Below, one piece after another: positions 1 through 9,125 of a DNA stretch of 37,500 nt (the stretch's first letter is position 1; every line of letters starts with the position of its first letter). The notes under the pieces are model-generated. The model did not search any database. It was not told where the DNA came from and saw only the letters and a list, made by a program, of their open reading frames with translations. A program made the translations under genes and the position numbers. Source of the DNA: Prorocentrum cordatum (lineage: Eukaryota > Sar > Dinophyceae > Prorocentrales > Prorocentraceae); the NCBI GenBank assembly GCA_963575745.1, contig CAUYUJ010014275.1:72501-110000 (forward strand). Reading direction: 5' to 3'.

Positions 1-286
1 GCGGGGGCGGGGGAAGCTCGCGGCACTCCCGCGCCAGCGCCTCGCCCCTCGCCGCGCTCGTGGGTTTTCGGGAGGCCCCCGATGAAGAAGACCTCGACCG
101 CTGGGGGCCTACGTAGCCCGGCGCCTCCTCCCAGGACCTCGCGCTCGCCCTCCGCTGCTTCAGCGAAGAACTCGGCCGCCCTCGCGTCCGCGACGTCGCG
201 CGAGTACACCTCGAACCCCGCGTATCCACGGCGAGCGACGAGGAGCGGCTTGCCGAAGGTCACCTTCTCCATCGCCTCGTCGACGC
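1..286 (-). CDS. Partial exon of an unrecognised protein, running off the left edge
   Basis: On the minus strand one frame is open from the window edge to beyond 286. It reads like protein: an ATG at 272-270 begins MEKVTFGKPLLVARRGYAGF, followed by EVYSRDVADARAAEFFAEAA, then a Gly-rich stretch and VEVFFIGGLPKTH. Third codon positions are almost all G or C, as in the DHHC gene at 12.66 kb. A CAG that could be a splice acceptor lies just upstream on this strand (intron AG at 288-287), so the exon may begin at 286. The last ~20 residues toward position 1 (Gly/Arg/Ala-rich) look less protein-like and a donor site may lie there. I do not recognise the family and no domain is evident. The leader-like sequence at 446 is on the opposite strand and does not belong to it. 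Confidence 0.45.
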
Positions 287-386
287 CTGCGCTCGCAGCT
301 TTGGCGTGGCTCCCCGCAGACGAGCCGCTCCGAAGTGCGCCCGCGGAAGCTCTGCGGCCCCCCCTCCCTCGACAGAGCCAGAAAGC

Positions 387-444
387 CGGGGGGGGGGGGG
401 AAGGAGGAGAAGGAAAAGGAAAAGGAGAAGGAGGAGGAAGAGGA
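387..444. repeat. Purine-only tract (G-run then GGA/GAAA)
   Basis: A run of about 13 G followed by AAGGAGGAGAAGGAAAAGG-type sequence, with no pyrimidine for about 57 bases. It ends two bases before the relict spliced leader. Confidence 0.8.
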
Positions 445-445
445 A

Positions 446-467
446 TTCGTAGCCATTTTGGCCCAAG
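446..467 (+). other. Relict dinoflagellate spliced-leader sequence
   Basis: The 22 bases read T-TCGTAGCCATTTTGG-CCCAAG. The dinoflagellate leader consensus is D, then CCGTAGCCATTTTGG, then CTCAAG. Only two positions differ (C to T at base 2, T to C near the end). My own estimate under equal base frequencies is about 1e-5 expected hits this good in both strands of the window. In dinoflagellate genomes such sequences are known as footprints of trans-spliced mRNAs copied back into DNA. The downstream sequence is only weakly coding-like. Confidence 0.75.
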
Positions 468-606
468 CCGCCCACCAGCGGGCGAAGCCCTCATTATTCA
501 GGCGAGCTAGGCCATATCCTGTTTGCTCTCTTTCGCGTTGCGGGAGGGCGTGGGTGATGCGCGCCCATTTTGCCCTAGCCGATCGGCGGCGGATCGCAAG
601 GCCAGC

Positions 607-906
607 CGTGCTGGGGCAAAGAAGTTAGCTGACATATCGATCAGGAACTTGGTAGGAGAGTTGGGCAGGGCTCGCGAGCAGCTTCGTCGTGCAGATGAGG
701 CTCTCGAGATGCTGTTAGGTGACGGGCTTGTTGTGGATCGCATTCTGTGTGTTGCCTGCGATTGGGCAGCTTCTGCAGGGCAGGAAGCCTGCCTGGCTGG
801 GCACACTTCGCAGAAATGTAGCACTGCACGCAGACGCTCCTCACTGCAAACTCGCCGCGGCGTCGGCGTCCGTCCGTTCGAAAGGCGCAGCGCGGTCCAC
901 GGCTAG
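607..906 (+). pseudogene. Coding-like remnant downstream of the relict leader
   Basis: Frame 1 is open here and contains a coiled-coil-like segment, IRNLVGELGRAREQLRRADE, then ALEMLLGDGLVVDRILCVAC. It has no ATG in frame near its start and ends at TAG 904-906. Just downstream the same frame reopens (ATG 937 to 1302) with KQVSDPACSVLLGNCKIVQP and EFVADVRQLSEAVDCALPSY, but TGA 928-930 and other stops separate the pieces. Placement 140 nt after the relict leader suggests a decayed retrocopy or exons of an unrecognised gene. No family is recognised. The codon choice is less GC-biased than in the DHHC gene. Confidence 0.25.
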
Positions 907-1114
907 GATCTCGAGTTGCACAGTCGTTGAGTTCACATGCAGAGGAGTTTGTCCCTGCAGTGGGTGCGTGTCCCAACATTTCTGTCGCGGCAACTTCGTC
1001 ACGTGGGTGTAGATCCCAAGCAGGTATCCGACCCTGCTTGTTCAGTTCTTTTAGGCAACTGTAAGATTGTCCAACCTGATCTTGCACGTGAATTCGTTGC
1101 TGATGTCAGACAGC

Positions 1115-1426
1115 TCAGTGAGGCTGTGGATTGCGCGCTTCCTTCTTATGTTTCTTCGCCCACTTCGCTGGCGCACGGGTCGCCGTCGTGGGTGCGAGGG
1201 GAAAAGCTCTGCAGCCTCGCGTGGAGACGAGGTCCAGCGTCCTCACGCACACAGCGATCCCGGCACAAAAGTGCCCATTTCCTTGGGGAGCGCAGTTGCT
1301 GATGGCGCGCTCGACAGTCGTGATCAAGGCAGTTTCGCCGCGGTGACGGCCGACGCCATTCCTGGCGTTCCCGAGCGCCTCGATCAAGGTGCCGCCCGCG
1401 AGCGCGAAGTGGAACCTCGTGAGCAT
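1115..1426 (-). CDS. Hypothetical ORF, 103 aa
   Basis: This frame starts at a true ATG (1426-1424) and reads MLTRFHFALAGGTLIEALGN, then ARNGVGRHRGETALITTVER and AISNCAPQGNGHFCAGIAV. Most third positions in the first ~75 codons are G or C, which favours this strand over the overlapping plus-strand frames. The C-terminal ~30 residues (Pro/Ala then Lys-rich) are less convincing and could be intron read-through. It could be one exon of a larger minus-strand gene, possibly the same gene as the left-edge exon. No domain is recognised. Confidence 0.3.
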   Translation of the reverse strand: MLTRFHFALAGGTLIEALGNARNGVGRHRGETALITTVERAISNCAPQGNGHFCAGIAVCVRTLDLVSTRGCRAFPLAPTTATRAPAKWAKKHKKEARNPQPH

Positions 1427-1548
1427 CTTCGGGGGCGTCGCCAGCTAGTCGTGCCCATCGGGAGCTGCGCGGCGTCTGGTTGAAGGCACGTGAGCCTGAA
1501 CCCTTGCAGCGCGCCGAGCAGCTGCCCGAGCCTCCAGAGACTCCACGC

Positions 1549-1764
1549 ATGAGTGTCGCGAGAACCGAGGAGCCCAGAGATCAGGTATACCAGGGCGCCG
1601 CAGAACTTGAGCCGCGCAAAGAACAAGAGCGAATGGGGCGCGAGCGCCCCAGAAAGCAACGGTTTGACGAGGCCGCTGCAGAACGAGAGCGACTAGAGAA
1701 GCGGCTGGAACGCAGTCGTCGACGGCGATTGCGGTTCACGGGGGATGCAGGTCCATGGGAGTGA
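1549..1764 (+). CDS. Hypothetical short Glu/Arg-rich ORF, 71 aa
   Basis: From the ATG at 1549 the frame encodes a highly charged, helix-prone peptide (RKEQERMGRERPRKQRFDEA and AERERLEKRLERSRRRR), ending in GDAGPWE and TGA. The frame is also open upstream to about 1480. The charged pattern resembles a coiled coil, but low-complexity G/A-rich DNA gives the same composition. Function unknown and reality uncertain. Confidence 0.2.
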   Translation: MSVARTEEPRDQVYQGAAELEPRKEQERMGRERPRKQRFDEAAAERERLEKRLERSRRRRLRFTGDAGPWE

Positions 1765-2814
1765 GCGCGTAGCAGGGGCAGAGCAGTGAGTGGTTCAAAC
1801 ACCTCTCTCTGTAGAGCTCTTCCCCGCCGCCTCCTTTGCCATCTTATCCTCCCCAAGGTCCTTTTTTTCCCCCCGCCGCTCCTCAGCAGAATGCAGCGTG
1901 CCGCGCCCAGCTGGATCAAGCATTTTTTGTTTGTTGTGGGATTGGGTGGGGGTGTGGGGCGGAGGGGTGAAAGGAGAGGCGAGGAGCTTGTGTAGGAACC
2001 AAGGGGAATGCGCAGCGGCCATTGTCCGAGAAAACCTTATGTGCCGAGATTCGCTCGAGGCGCACTGGGAGCTTCCATTTTGTGCGAGCAGATGCTCATG
2101 CCCTCCTTTTCGATAAGCTTGAATGGGCCCTCGGCATGTTGGCCTGGCCCAGTCTCCTCACAAGATTTGGCGCTTCTCGAAGCTGGAGAGGTCAGGTGTG
2201 CACCGCAGGAGCGCCAGACCTGAACGAGGTGGGGCAACGCAGGGGTTGCCTCGCGTCAGCGCTCCTGCCTTCGGTGCCTCCTCTCGCTTCCCTTGCTTTC
2301 CTCCTCAGAGTTCTCTCCCTCCTTCGACCATGCTTCCCAGCATCCAAGAGCAGACGTGGCGACAGTCGGGAGCTAGCCTCTAGAGCTTTCCCGAGGGAGG
2401 CGAGGTGATAGGCGTATTGGGGGATGGAGCGGGAGATCTTTTCAGTGCGCATGCAGGCCGCTTGGCCCGAGGCCAGAGCTTAGTTGGGGCGTGGCGAGCT
2501 GGCCAAGAGCCCAGCTTTAGCCCGAGTGCGGCAAGGGGGGCCCAGAGATATGAGAGTTTGGCGGAGTCAGCAGCAGGTGGGCAATTACAGTTTGGGGCAC
2601 TCCCTCCCTTTCCCTCTTGCCTCGCGGTTTGACCGCGGCGACGAAGCAGGAACTGGGTCGGGCCGTGTCCCGTCTCTGTCTTCCTTCCCCGTCACCATCT
2701 CTCCCTCTCCCCCTCTCTCCCTTTCTGTTTCCCATTCGCCCTGAGCGGTGTGCAGTTGCAGTGGCAGCAGTAGCTCCAGTTCGGCGCTTCGGACCTTGCA
2801 GTGGGTTGGTTTTT
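1765..2814. other. No supported gene
   Basis: Mixed-composition DNA with short overlapping open frames on both strands. None shows a recognisable motif or a consistent codon bias. Pyrimidine-rich patches occur near 1850-1885 and 2680-2740. Confidence 0.6.
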
Positions 2815-3356
2815 GAAGAGGAGGAGGAACAGGAGGAGGAAGAGGAGGAAGAGGGGGAGGAGAAGGAGGAGGAATCGGAGGAAAATGATGGTGAGGATGA
2901 AGACTGGGGTGGGGGCTGGATGGGGGCGACTCGCATTTCTCACTGCCGTCTTGGTCGCCCTGGCACTCGCGCTCCCCGCTGCGCGGCCTGCCCTCCCCTG
3001 GGCGACGTGGGCAGCGCCCGGCCCCGACCCCGCCGCCGTCGTGGGGCAGGGGGAAACTGTGCGATTGGGGATTGGCGACCATGGCAGGAGGAGGAGGAGG
3101 AGGACGGGGGAGCGGGAGGGAGGAAAAAGGAGGAGGGGGAGGAGGAAACATGAGGGGGACGTGAGGAGGACCAGGAGGAGGATGAGGAGGGGGAGGGGGA
3201 GGAGGAGGAGGAGCAAGAGGAGGAGGAGGAGAGGAAAAGGGAGAGGACAAGGGAGAGGAGGAGGATGAGGAGGATGAGGAGGAGGAAGAAGAGGAGGACG
3301 AGGAAGAGGAGGAAGACGATGAGTTTGAGGAAGAGGAGGAGGAAGGAGGACAGGAT
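2815..3356. repeat. GGA/GAG purine tracts leading into GAT array I
   Basis: Two imperfect GAG/GGA triplet tracts, about 2815-2886 and 3083-3356, are separated by about 190 bp of mixed GC-rich sequence. The second grades directly into GAT repeats at 3357. Open frames here (poly-Glu, poly-Arg, poly-Pro/Ser on the other strand) follow from the triplets. Confidence 0.85.
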
Positions 3357-3359
3357 GAC

Positions 3360-3426
<67 letters not shown>

Positions 3427-4741
3427 GTGCTGATGATGATGTTGTTGATGAAGATGATGATGACGATGATGACGAGGACGATGGTGAGGAGGAGGAGGAG
3501 GTGGAGTAGGAAGGATCGTGTATGAGGATTTGCAGGAATGTGTGAAAGGTGCAGGGAAAGGCAAGGGAGAAATATAATTGGAGGGGGGATATGATCAGAG
3601 GGAGGATGAAGTGGACGGGGGAAGGTGAGACAAGGCTGGGGAAGCTGTGATCGCTGAATAAGGGGGGTGGGGGGTGGGGGAGAGATCCGGGATGATGGAA
3701 GAGGGATGATGATGGTGATGGTGGACATGATTATCATGATGATGCTGATGTTAGGGATGACTACTATGATGATCATGGTAATACTGATGCGGATTTCGGG
3801 TGGCAATGGTGCCGCTATTCATTATGCTAATGAAATGGCCATCGCATGGGGATGATCGCGATGATCATGGTGACAATGGTGATGCTGATGGTGGGGATAT
3901 TCATACTTCCGGCGATGACGACACACGATGACGATTCTGATGATGGTGATGATGATGACGGTGATGATGATGACGATTCTGATGATGGTGATGATGTCGA
4001 TGATGCTGACGGTGGTGGTGCTGATGATGCTGCTGTTGATTCTGATGACGATGATGATGCGGATGAGGATGATTATGAGACTGATGATGATGATGATGAT
4101 GGATGATGATGAGACTTAGAGTGATGAGGCTGATGATGATGATGATGAGAGTGAGGATGATGAGGGTGTTGATGATGATGGTGATGCTGATGATGATGAT
4201 GATGATGACGATGCTAGTGGTGATAATGCTGCTGATGATGATGATTCGAGGATGAGGATGAGGATGACTATGACGACGATGATGATAACGACGATGGTGA
4301 TGGTGATGATGATGATGACAATGGATATGCCGATGATGGTTCTGATGCTGATGATGCAGATGCTGATGCTGCTGATGATGCTGCTGCTGATGATAATGAT
4401 GATGATGACGATGATTATGATGACGACGATGAGGATGATGCTGATGATGCTGTTGAGGATGATGAGGATGATGAGGATGGCTAGGATGATGGAGGTGAGG
4501 ATGATGATGATGGTGACGAGTATGATGAGACTGAGGATGATGAGGATGGTGGGAGCGGTGAGGATATGATGATGCTGATGATGGTGACGACGATGCTGAT
4601 GCTGATGCTGATGCTGATGATGAGGATGAGGATTCATGATGATTATGATGATGGTGATGGTGTTGTTGATGCTGCTGCTGGTGATGATGATGATTACGAT
4701 GATGGGTGATAATGATGACGGTGATAATGATGATGACGATG

Positions 4742-4774
<33 letters not shown>

Positions 4775-4928
4775 GTGATGGTGATGATGCTGACGATGAT
4801 GACGATGCTGATTGTGCTGATGATGGTGAGATGCTGATGATGCTGCTGCTGCTGCTTATGCTGTTGCTGAGTATGATGATGATGACGACGAAGATGACGA
4901 CGATGATGACGATGACGATGACGATGAC

Positions 4929-4962
<34 letters not shown>

Positions 4963-5160
4963 GTTATGATGATGATGTCGCTGCTGCTGATACTGATAAT
5001 GTTGATGATGTTGATGATGACGAGGACGATGGTGATATGATGAGGATGATGAGGATGATGAGGATGATGAGGATACTGAAGATGATGAGGATGGCGAGGA
5101 TGATGAGACCGATTGTTACGAGGATGAGTATGAGGATGAGGGTGATGATGATGCTGCCGC

Positions 5161-5196
<36 letters not shown>

Positions 5197-5398
5197 CGAT
5201 GATGATGATCATGATGATCATGATGATCAGGATGATGAAGACAGTGGTGGTGGTGGTTGTTGTCGTGATGACTACGATGATGATGCTGGTGATGGTGATG
5301 CGCATGATGATGTGATGAGTGTGGCGATGGTTACGCCGATTATGATGATGATAACGATGGTGACGACGATGATAATGATTATGACTGTGGTCGGTGAT
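3357..5398. repeat. GAT triplet array I (degenerate, about 2 kb)
   Basis: A nearly pure GAT run from about 3357 to 3425 is followed by a gap of G-rich unique sequence (about 3510-3690). Then comes a long degenerate array in which GAT is mixed with GCT, GAC, GGT and GAG triplets up to about 5398. Frames reading Asp, Met or, on the opposite strand, Ile/Ser/His are open for hundreds of bases, as expected for this triplet. The GTTGCTGCGGATGCTGCT block that marks arrays II and III was not seen here, so this array looks independent of them. Confidence 0.9.
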
Positions 5399-5454
5399 GC
5401 TGACTATGAGCATAGGCGGCGCGCCCAGGGGGGGGGGAATCGAAAGGGGGCGAC

Positions 5455-5605
5455 TTCCTCAGAAGGCTCAGAAGGCCTCTAGCCTCTCCGAGAAACTTTT
5501 CCAAGCCGTCTCCGAAGCCGCCAAGGACCTCTCAGAAGGCTGGAGGGCTTCCGAGAAGCTCCGCCGCCTTCTGAGAAGGCCTCCCCCCTCTCGTTTCCTC
5601 CCTTT
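5455..5605 (+). repeat. Dispersed repeat, CTCAGAAGGC family, copy 1
   Basis: Contains CCTCAGAAGGCTCAGAAGGC and GAAGCTCCGCCGCCTTCTGA. Related sequence occurs in direct orientation at about 18896-19004 and 21220-21355, and inverted at about 18167-18262. All share the core GAGGGCTTCYGRGAAGCYCC-GCCGCCTTCTGAG. Confidence 0.6.
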
Positions 5606-6115
5606 GCGCGAGGCCGATCACGGTGGCCCGTTTCTGCCACTGATACTAGACATCGTGGGCTCGAGCACGGGCTCGCACTCTGCGTTTCGCCCTCGTCCAC
5701 TTCGGCCGCCTTCTCGCCCTCGGCCCCCACTTACCCCCTCGGCGCGCCGCCGACCCGTGTCCTCGCTGTGATCGTCGTGCCGTGTGGCTCTGTTCGGCAC
5801 CTGCTCCTGCTGGCCGACACTGCAGGCCCTCCGCTGGCCTTTCCCGCCATGAACTAACAGCCAGCGCCCATACCTGTGCGACCCCCTGATTTCTCAGGGT
5901 GGAATTCCTGGGGGGTGGGGGGGGGGGTCGCCATGAGTGTGTGTGTGTGTGTGTGTGCTGCCGGATGGGGGTCCCCGCTCGAAGGAGAGCCCCCCTTGGG
6001 GTCCTTGCCCTTCTCCATTCCTCTTCCCTACAGGAACCGCTGTTTTATCATTCGCAGTGACGCGCGTGACCGCCCTCGCCACCCCCCCTCCCTTCCCCTG
6101 GTAACGTGACCATTT
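5606..6115. other. No supported gene; contains a short GT microsatellite
   Basis: GC-rich sequence with no recognisable coding segment. A (GT)n tract of about 12 units lies at 5936-5958 after a G-run. Confidence 0.6.
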
Positions 6116-6172
6116 GCGCCGGCGCCGTCTGGGAATGAGCAATCCCTGGACATTCCCAGACGGCGCCGGCGC
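6116..6172. repeat. Perfect 22-bp inverted repeat (hairpin, 13-nt loop)
   Basis: Arms 6116-6137 and 6151-6172 are exact reverse complements. The left arm starts GCGCCGGCGCCGTCTGGG and ends AATG. The loop is AGCAATCCCTGGA. The GGCGCC core is itself palindromic. Confidence 0.95.
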
Positions 6173-6389
6173 GACTCTCGACGTGGCCGGCCTCCGCCTC
6201 CTTCCCCTTGGTCATGCCCGTTATCGCCAGGGGGTGAGAAAGCGCTCTGCTCTCTAGGTTTGAATGTGTGTTGTTCTCTCGTCGTTTCCGCCTGTCCTCC
6301 CGCCGCCCCCCCGCTCCTGGTCGGCGGCGGCGCACAGAGGGGGGCGGGGGTCTGGGCGAGGGGAGCCTCTCATGGGCATCGCTCGGCGG

Positions 6390-6582
6390 GGGCATAGGGC
6401 TCAGGGGGGGCTGCATCAAGCCCCACGCGCCCCTTCGTCGCCGGCAGGGGCCTGATAGCCAAGCCCGGCCAGGCACCTGCGCGTGACCCATCGGAGGCCT
6501 CTCGCCGATCCCTCGGCGATGCATCGCCGATTCCCGCTGGATGCGTCCTCCCCTGAGCTGGTACCCCCTGACGTTGCCCCTC
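6390..6582 (+). repeat. Interspersed repeat family R1, copy 1
   Basis: Aligns by eye to 22637-22837 and 31499-31630. Shared landmarks in order: a CTGATA/CCGCCCAGG-type segment, GGCGATG-ATCG-CGATTCC, then a C-rich stretch and ACGTTGCCCCTC. This is the most divergent of the three copies. Confidence 0.55.
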
Positions 6583-6639
6583 CTCCATCGAGCCGCCAGT
6601 CCGCTCGGGGGCAGCTTCTCCCCCACCCCGGCCTCCTCG

Positions 6640-7193
6640 GAGGGCCGCCTCCCCCCCGCCCCTCCCCGCCGCGTGCGCCGCCGAGCCCTCTTCTCCAGCT
6701 CCCTCTCGCCCCTTTGTCCCGTGCTCCTGTGGTCTCCGAGCGGTGCCATCGACGCCGCTGCCGCAGCGCGTCGCATCTGTCCGCCGGAATGCGTGCAGCG
6801 CACGTGTGGCTTTCCGCGCGTAATTCGGCCTTTCCTGCGGCCCGTCCTCATCCTCGTCCCCGTTCCTGTCCCTCAGAACTTCCCTAGCAGCCTCTGCCCT
6901 CCCTCCTCCACCCTCTCTCCTCTCTGCTCTCTCCTCGTCCCTCCCTCCTTGGCCCGTTTTCATCCGCCCTTCCCCTCTCGCCTTCCCCTCTCTCCTTTCC
7001 CGCTTTCATCTTCTGCCATTCTCTCTCTTTGCCTGCTACCCTCGTCTCCCCCGTGCCTCCCTCCCTCTGTATGGTTTTCTTCTTCACACGCTCGGGATTG
7101 CAAGCCTTGTTCCCCACGTGCTTAGTGGGATTCTGGTTTTCTTCCCTGTCGCACCCGCGTCTACCTCCTCCCCTGCTGTTCCTTCTGGCCCTG
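6640..7193. repeat. Pyrimidine-rich stretch
   Basis: Mostly CT-rich on the plus strand (CTCCCTCC-type low complexity, strongest at 6890-7080). No coding segment is supported. It leads into the CA microsatellite. Confidence 0.55.
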
Positions 7194-7194
7194 C

Positions 7195-7318
7195 AGACAC
7201 ATACACACACAGAGACACACACACACACACACAGGCACACACATCCACACACAGACACAGCCGCACACACATTAGACACTTACACACCACACACCTCACA
7301 ACACAGACACATATACAG
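7195..7318. repeat. Imperfect (CA)n microsatellite
   Basis: Runs of ACACAC interrupted by AGAG, AGGC, ATCC and ATTAG over about 120 bp. It directly precedes the 90-bp array. Confidence 0.9.
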
Positions 7319-7330
7319 ACGTAAGGCACG

Positions 7331-7819
7331 GCAGGCGTGGCATATTCTCGACACCAGAGGGGGTGCGCAGGGGGTGGTCCCTCAGCGCGGCCGCTATCCG
7401 TCACGGTCGTCCAGGGCATAGGAGGCGTGGCATATTCTCGACACCATAGGGGGTGCGCAGGGGGTGGTCCCTCAGCGCGGCCGCTATCCGTCACGGTCGT
7501 CCAGGGCGTAGCACTCGTGGCATATTCTCGACACCAGAAGGGGTGCGCAGGGGGTGGTCCCTCAGCGCGGCCGCTATCCGTCACGGTCGTCCAGGGCATA
7601 GGAGGCGTGGCATATTCTCGACACCGTAGGGGGTGCGCAGGGAGTGGTCCCCCAGCGCGGCCGCTATCCGTCACGGTCGTCCAGGGCATAGCAGGCGTGG
7701 CGTATTTTCGACACCATAGGGGGTGCGCAGGGGGTGGTCCCTCAGCGCGGCCGCTATCCGTCACGGTCGTCCAGGGCATAGCAGGCGTGGCTTATTTTCG
7801 ACACCAAACGGGGTGCGCT
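7331..7819. repeat. 90-bp tandem repeat, five full units plus a partial sixth
   Basis: Units begin at 7331, 7421, 7511, 7601, 7691 and 7781 with GGCGTGGCATATTCTCGACA and are almost identical. Each full unit carries a NotI-like GCGGCCGC and TATCCGTCACGGTCGTCCAG. Because 90 is divisible by 3, several frames stay open across the array with a 30-residue period, for example GVAYSRHHRGCAGGGPSARP on plus and MPWTTVTDSGRAEGPPPAHP on minus. The plus frame has no ATG start. I treat it as a minisatellite rather than a gene. Confidence 0.95.
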
Positions 7820-7885
7820 CAGACTGCTAGATATGTGAATGCGGGCGACCGCTGGTGATTTTCCGTCAGAAGTACGGTTCACGTC

Positions 7886-8143
7886 ATGGTGCCCCAATGC
7901 GCCATGTCCGCGCTGCCACCGCCGTGCGAGCAGCTCAAGAAATCAATGCTAGAGATGGGCGCCGAGGTGACCCTGGATGGTTTGCGCGGATATGTCGCCA
8001 GGCATTGGTAGGTTTTGGCGCAATGCGCATTTCATGCCTACCACCGACAGCTGATGAACTGGTTGCGTGAGACGCTATTGACCAAGTACGACGAGTTGCC
8101 ACGTAAACGAGCGCTGACGATGCTAGGAGACACATCTTGGTGA
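7886..8143 (+). pseudogene. 86-codon ORF broken by one in-frame TAG
   Basis: From ATG 7886 the frame reads MVPQCAMSALPPPCEQLKKS, then MLEMGAEVTLDGLRGYVARH-W, a TAG at 8009-8011, then VLAQCAFHAYHRQLMNWLRE and TLLTKYDELPRKRALTMLGD-TSW and TGA at 8141-8143. Both halves look like ordinary folded protein and stay in one frame, so the TAG is the only break. It could be a nonsense mutation, a sequencing error or part of a small intron. It begins about 65 bp after the 90-bp array ends. I do not recognise the family. Confidence 0.4.
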
Positions 8144-8494
8144 GGTACTTACTGAACCCTTCCTCGGGCGGGTTTCCGAGAGACGTTTCTTCCGATTTGC
8201 CCGGGGAGAACGGGGCGGGCGGCGGCCCGCCGCCAGCGAGGGTTCGGCGAGTGCAGGAGGCCGGCATAGCGGGCGCGGGATCGGTACCTTTTTCAGGACA
8301 GCGTGTCACTCCTACGATGGCCGCGCCCGCGAAGGCTACGCCAACAAAGGCTCCTCTTGCGCAGGCTTTCATCCCGCAGCAGTCTCCGGCAATTCTGTTG
8401 GCTTCTTCTGTTCGGTCCACCGGTGCGCCTCGCATGATGCCGTCCCCAGCGCCGGCAGAAGGCGTCTGCCGTCGAGAGCAGATCGACGATTTGC

Positions 8495-8677
8495 ATGGGT
8501 GCGACGCTCGGGGCACGCGGGCCGACCCCGCGATCAAGGGCAGCATGGGCAGAGAGCCATGTCCTCAGCGTGATGGGCGGCCAGATCAGCTATGGCCATG
8601 CCGCGGTCAAGTTTAGCGACGAGAAGCTGAAGAAGACCGCCCCCAGCTCGCAACATAGCTTACTCATGCAGAAATGA
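8495..8677 (+). CDS. Hypothetical short ORF, 60 aa
   Basis: ATG 8495 to TGA 8677. The second half, VMGGQISYGHAAVKFSDEKL then KKTAPSSQHSLLMQK, looks protein-like. The first half is Arg/Ala/Pro-rich and less convincing. It may be an exon fragment. It ends four bases before the next ORF on the same strand. No domain is recognised. Confidence 0.25.
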   Translation: MGATLGARGPTPRSRAAWAESHVLSVMGGQISYGHAAVKFSDEKLKKTAPSSQHSLLMQK

Positions 8678-8681
8678 AGTG

Positions 8682-9125
8682 ATGATTCTAGTGGCTGTGT
8701 CGCGAGGCCACGCGAAGTCGGAAAGCATATCTATAACATCCGCAGGCGAAATCGACGAGTTGAGCACTCCAGTGAGCGGGCTCGTTCGGATTGTGTCTGG
8801 GCAGCTCGCGGATCTGAGGCAGTCTTCCGTATTGGTCTCGCTATTGTCAGGTGGAGGATCGATAGGTTTGTTTCGGCTAGTCCTCCGGACTACTGGCGGG
8901 ATTTTTTCCATTCCTGCAACTGGCGCCGTAAAGCGTTTTTGCGGTTGGCGCCGTGGGGGGCCAACGTACCCTTGGAATGGAGCGAACTCCGTCAACCCAG
9001 GCACTTGCCGAATTCAGGTGAATTTATCCCCATTGCGGCTGGGCAATGTTCATGGTGTGGGTGGTTCGTATATCCTTTTCTGTAGTTGTGCGTTCGACTA
9101 TATCAAGCACGACGGACTCGTTTGA
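8682..9125 (+). CDS. Hypothetical ORF, 147 aa, with a reverse-transcriptase-like ending
   Basis: ATG 8682 to TGA 9125. The body (for example SGLVRIVSGQLADLRQSSVL) is not recognised. The last residues, FCSCAFDYIKHDGLV, resemble motif A of non-LTR reverse transcriptases, which usually has an AFD-x(3)-H-x-x-L pattern. The frame stops straight after that motif, so if the likeness is real this is a truncated fragment. The frame on the opposite strand is also open across 8660-9004, which weakens the case. Confidence 0.2.
   Translation: MILVAVSRGHAKSESISITSAGEIDELSTPVSGLVRIVSGQLADLRQSSVLVSLLSGGGSIGLFRLVLRTTGGIFSIPATGAVKRFCGWRRGGPTYPWNGANSVNPGTCRIQVNLSPLRLGNVHGVGGSYILFCSCAFDYIKHDGLV

Noticed and set aside
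562-580. CCATTTTGCCCTAG as another leader relic
   Set aside because: Needs a gap and further mismatches; too short to separate from chance.
7331-7819. CRISPR array
   Set aside because: The repeats are contiguous 90-bp units with no unique spacers, in a eukaryotic context.
7337-7858. Plus and minus ORFs in the 90-bp array as a repeat protein
   Set aside because: Plus frame has no ATG and the minus frame is equally open; unit length divisible by three explains both.
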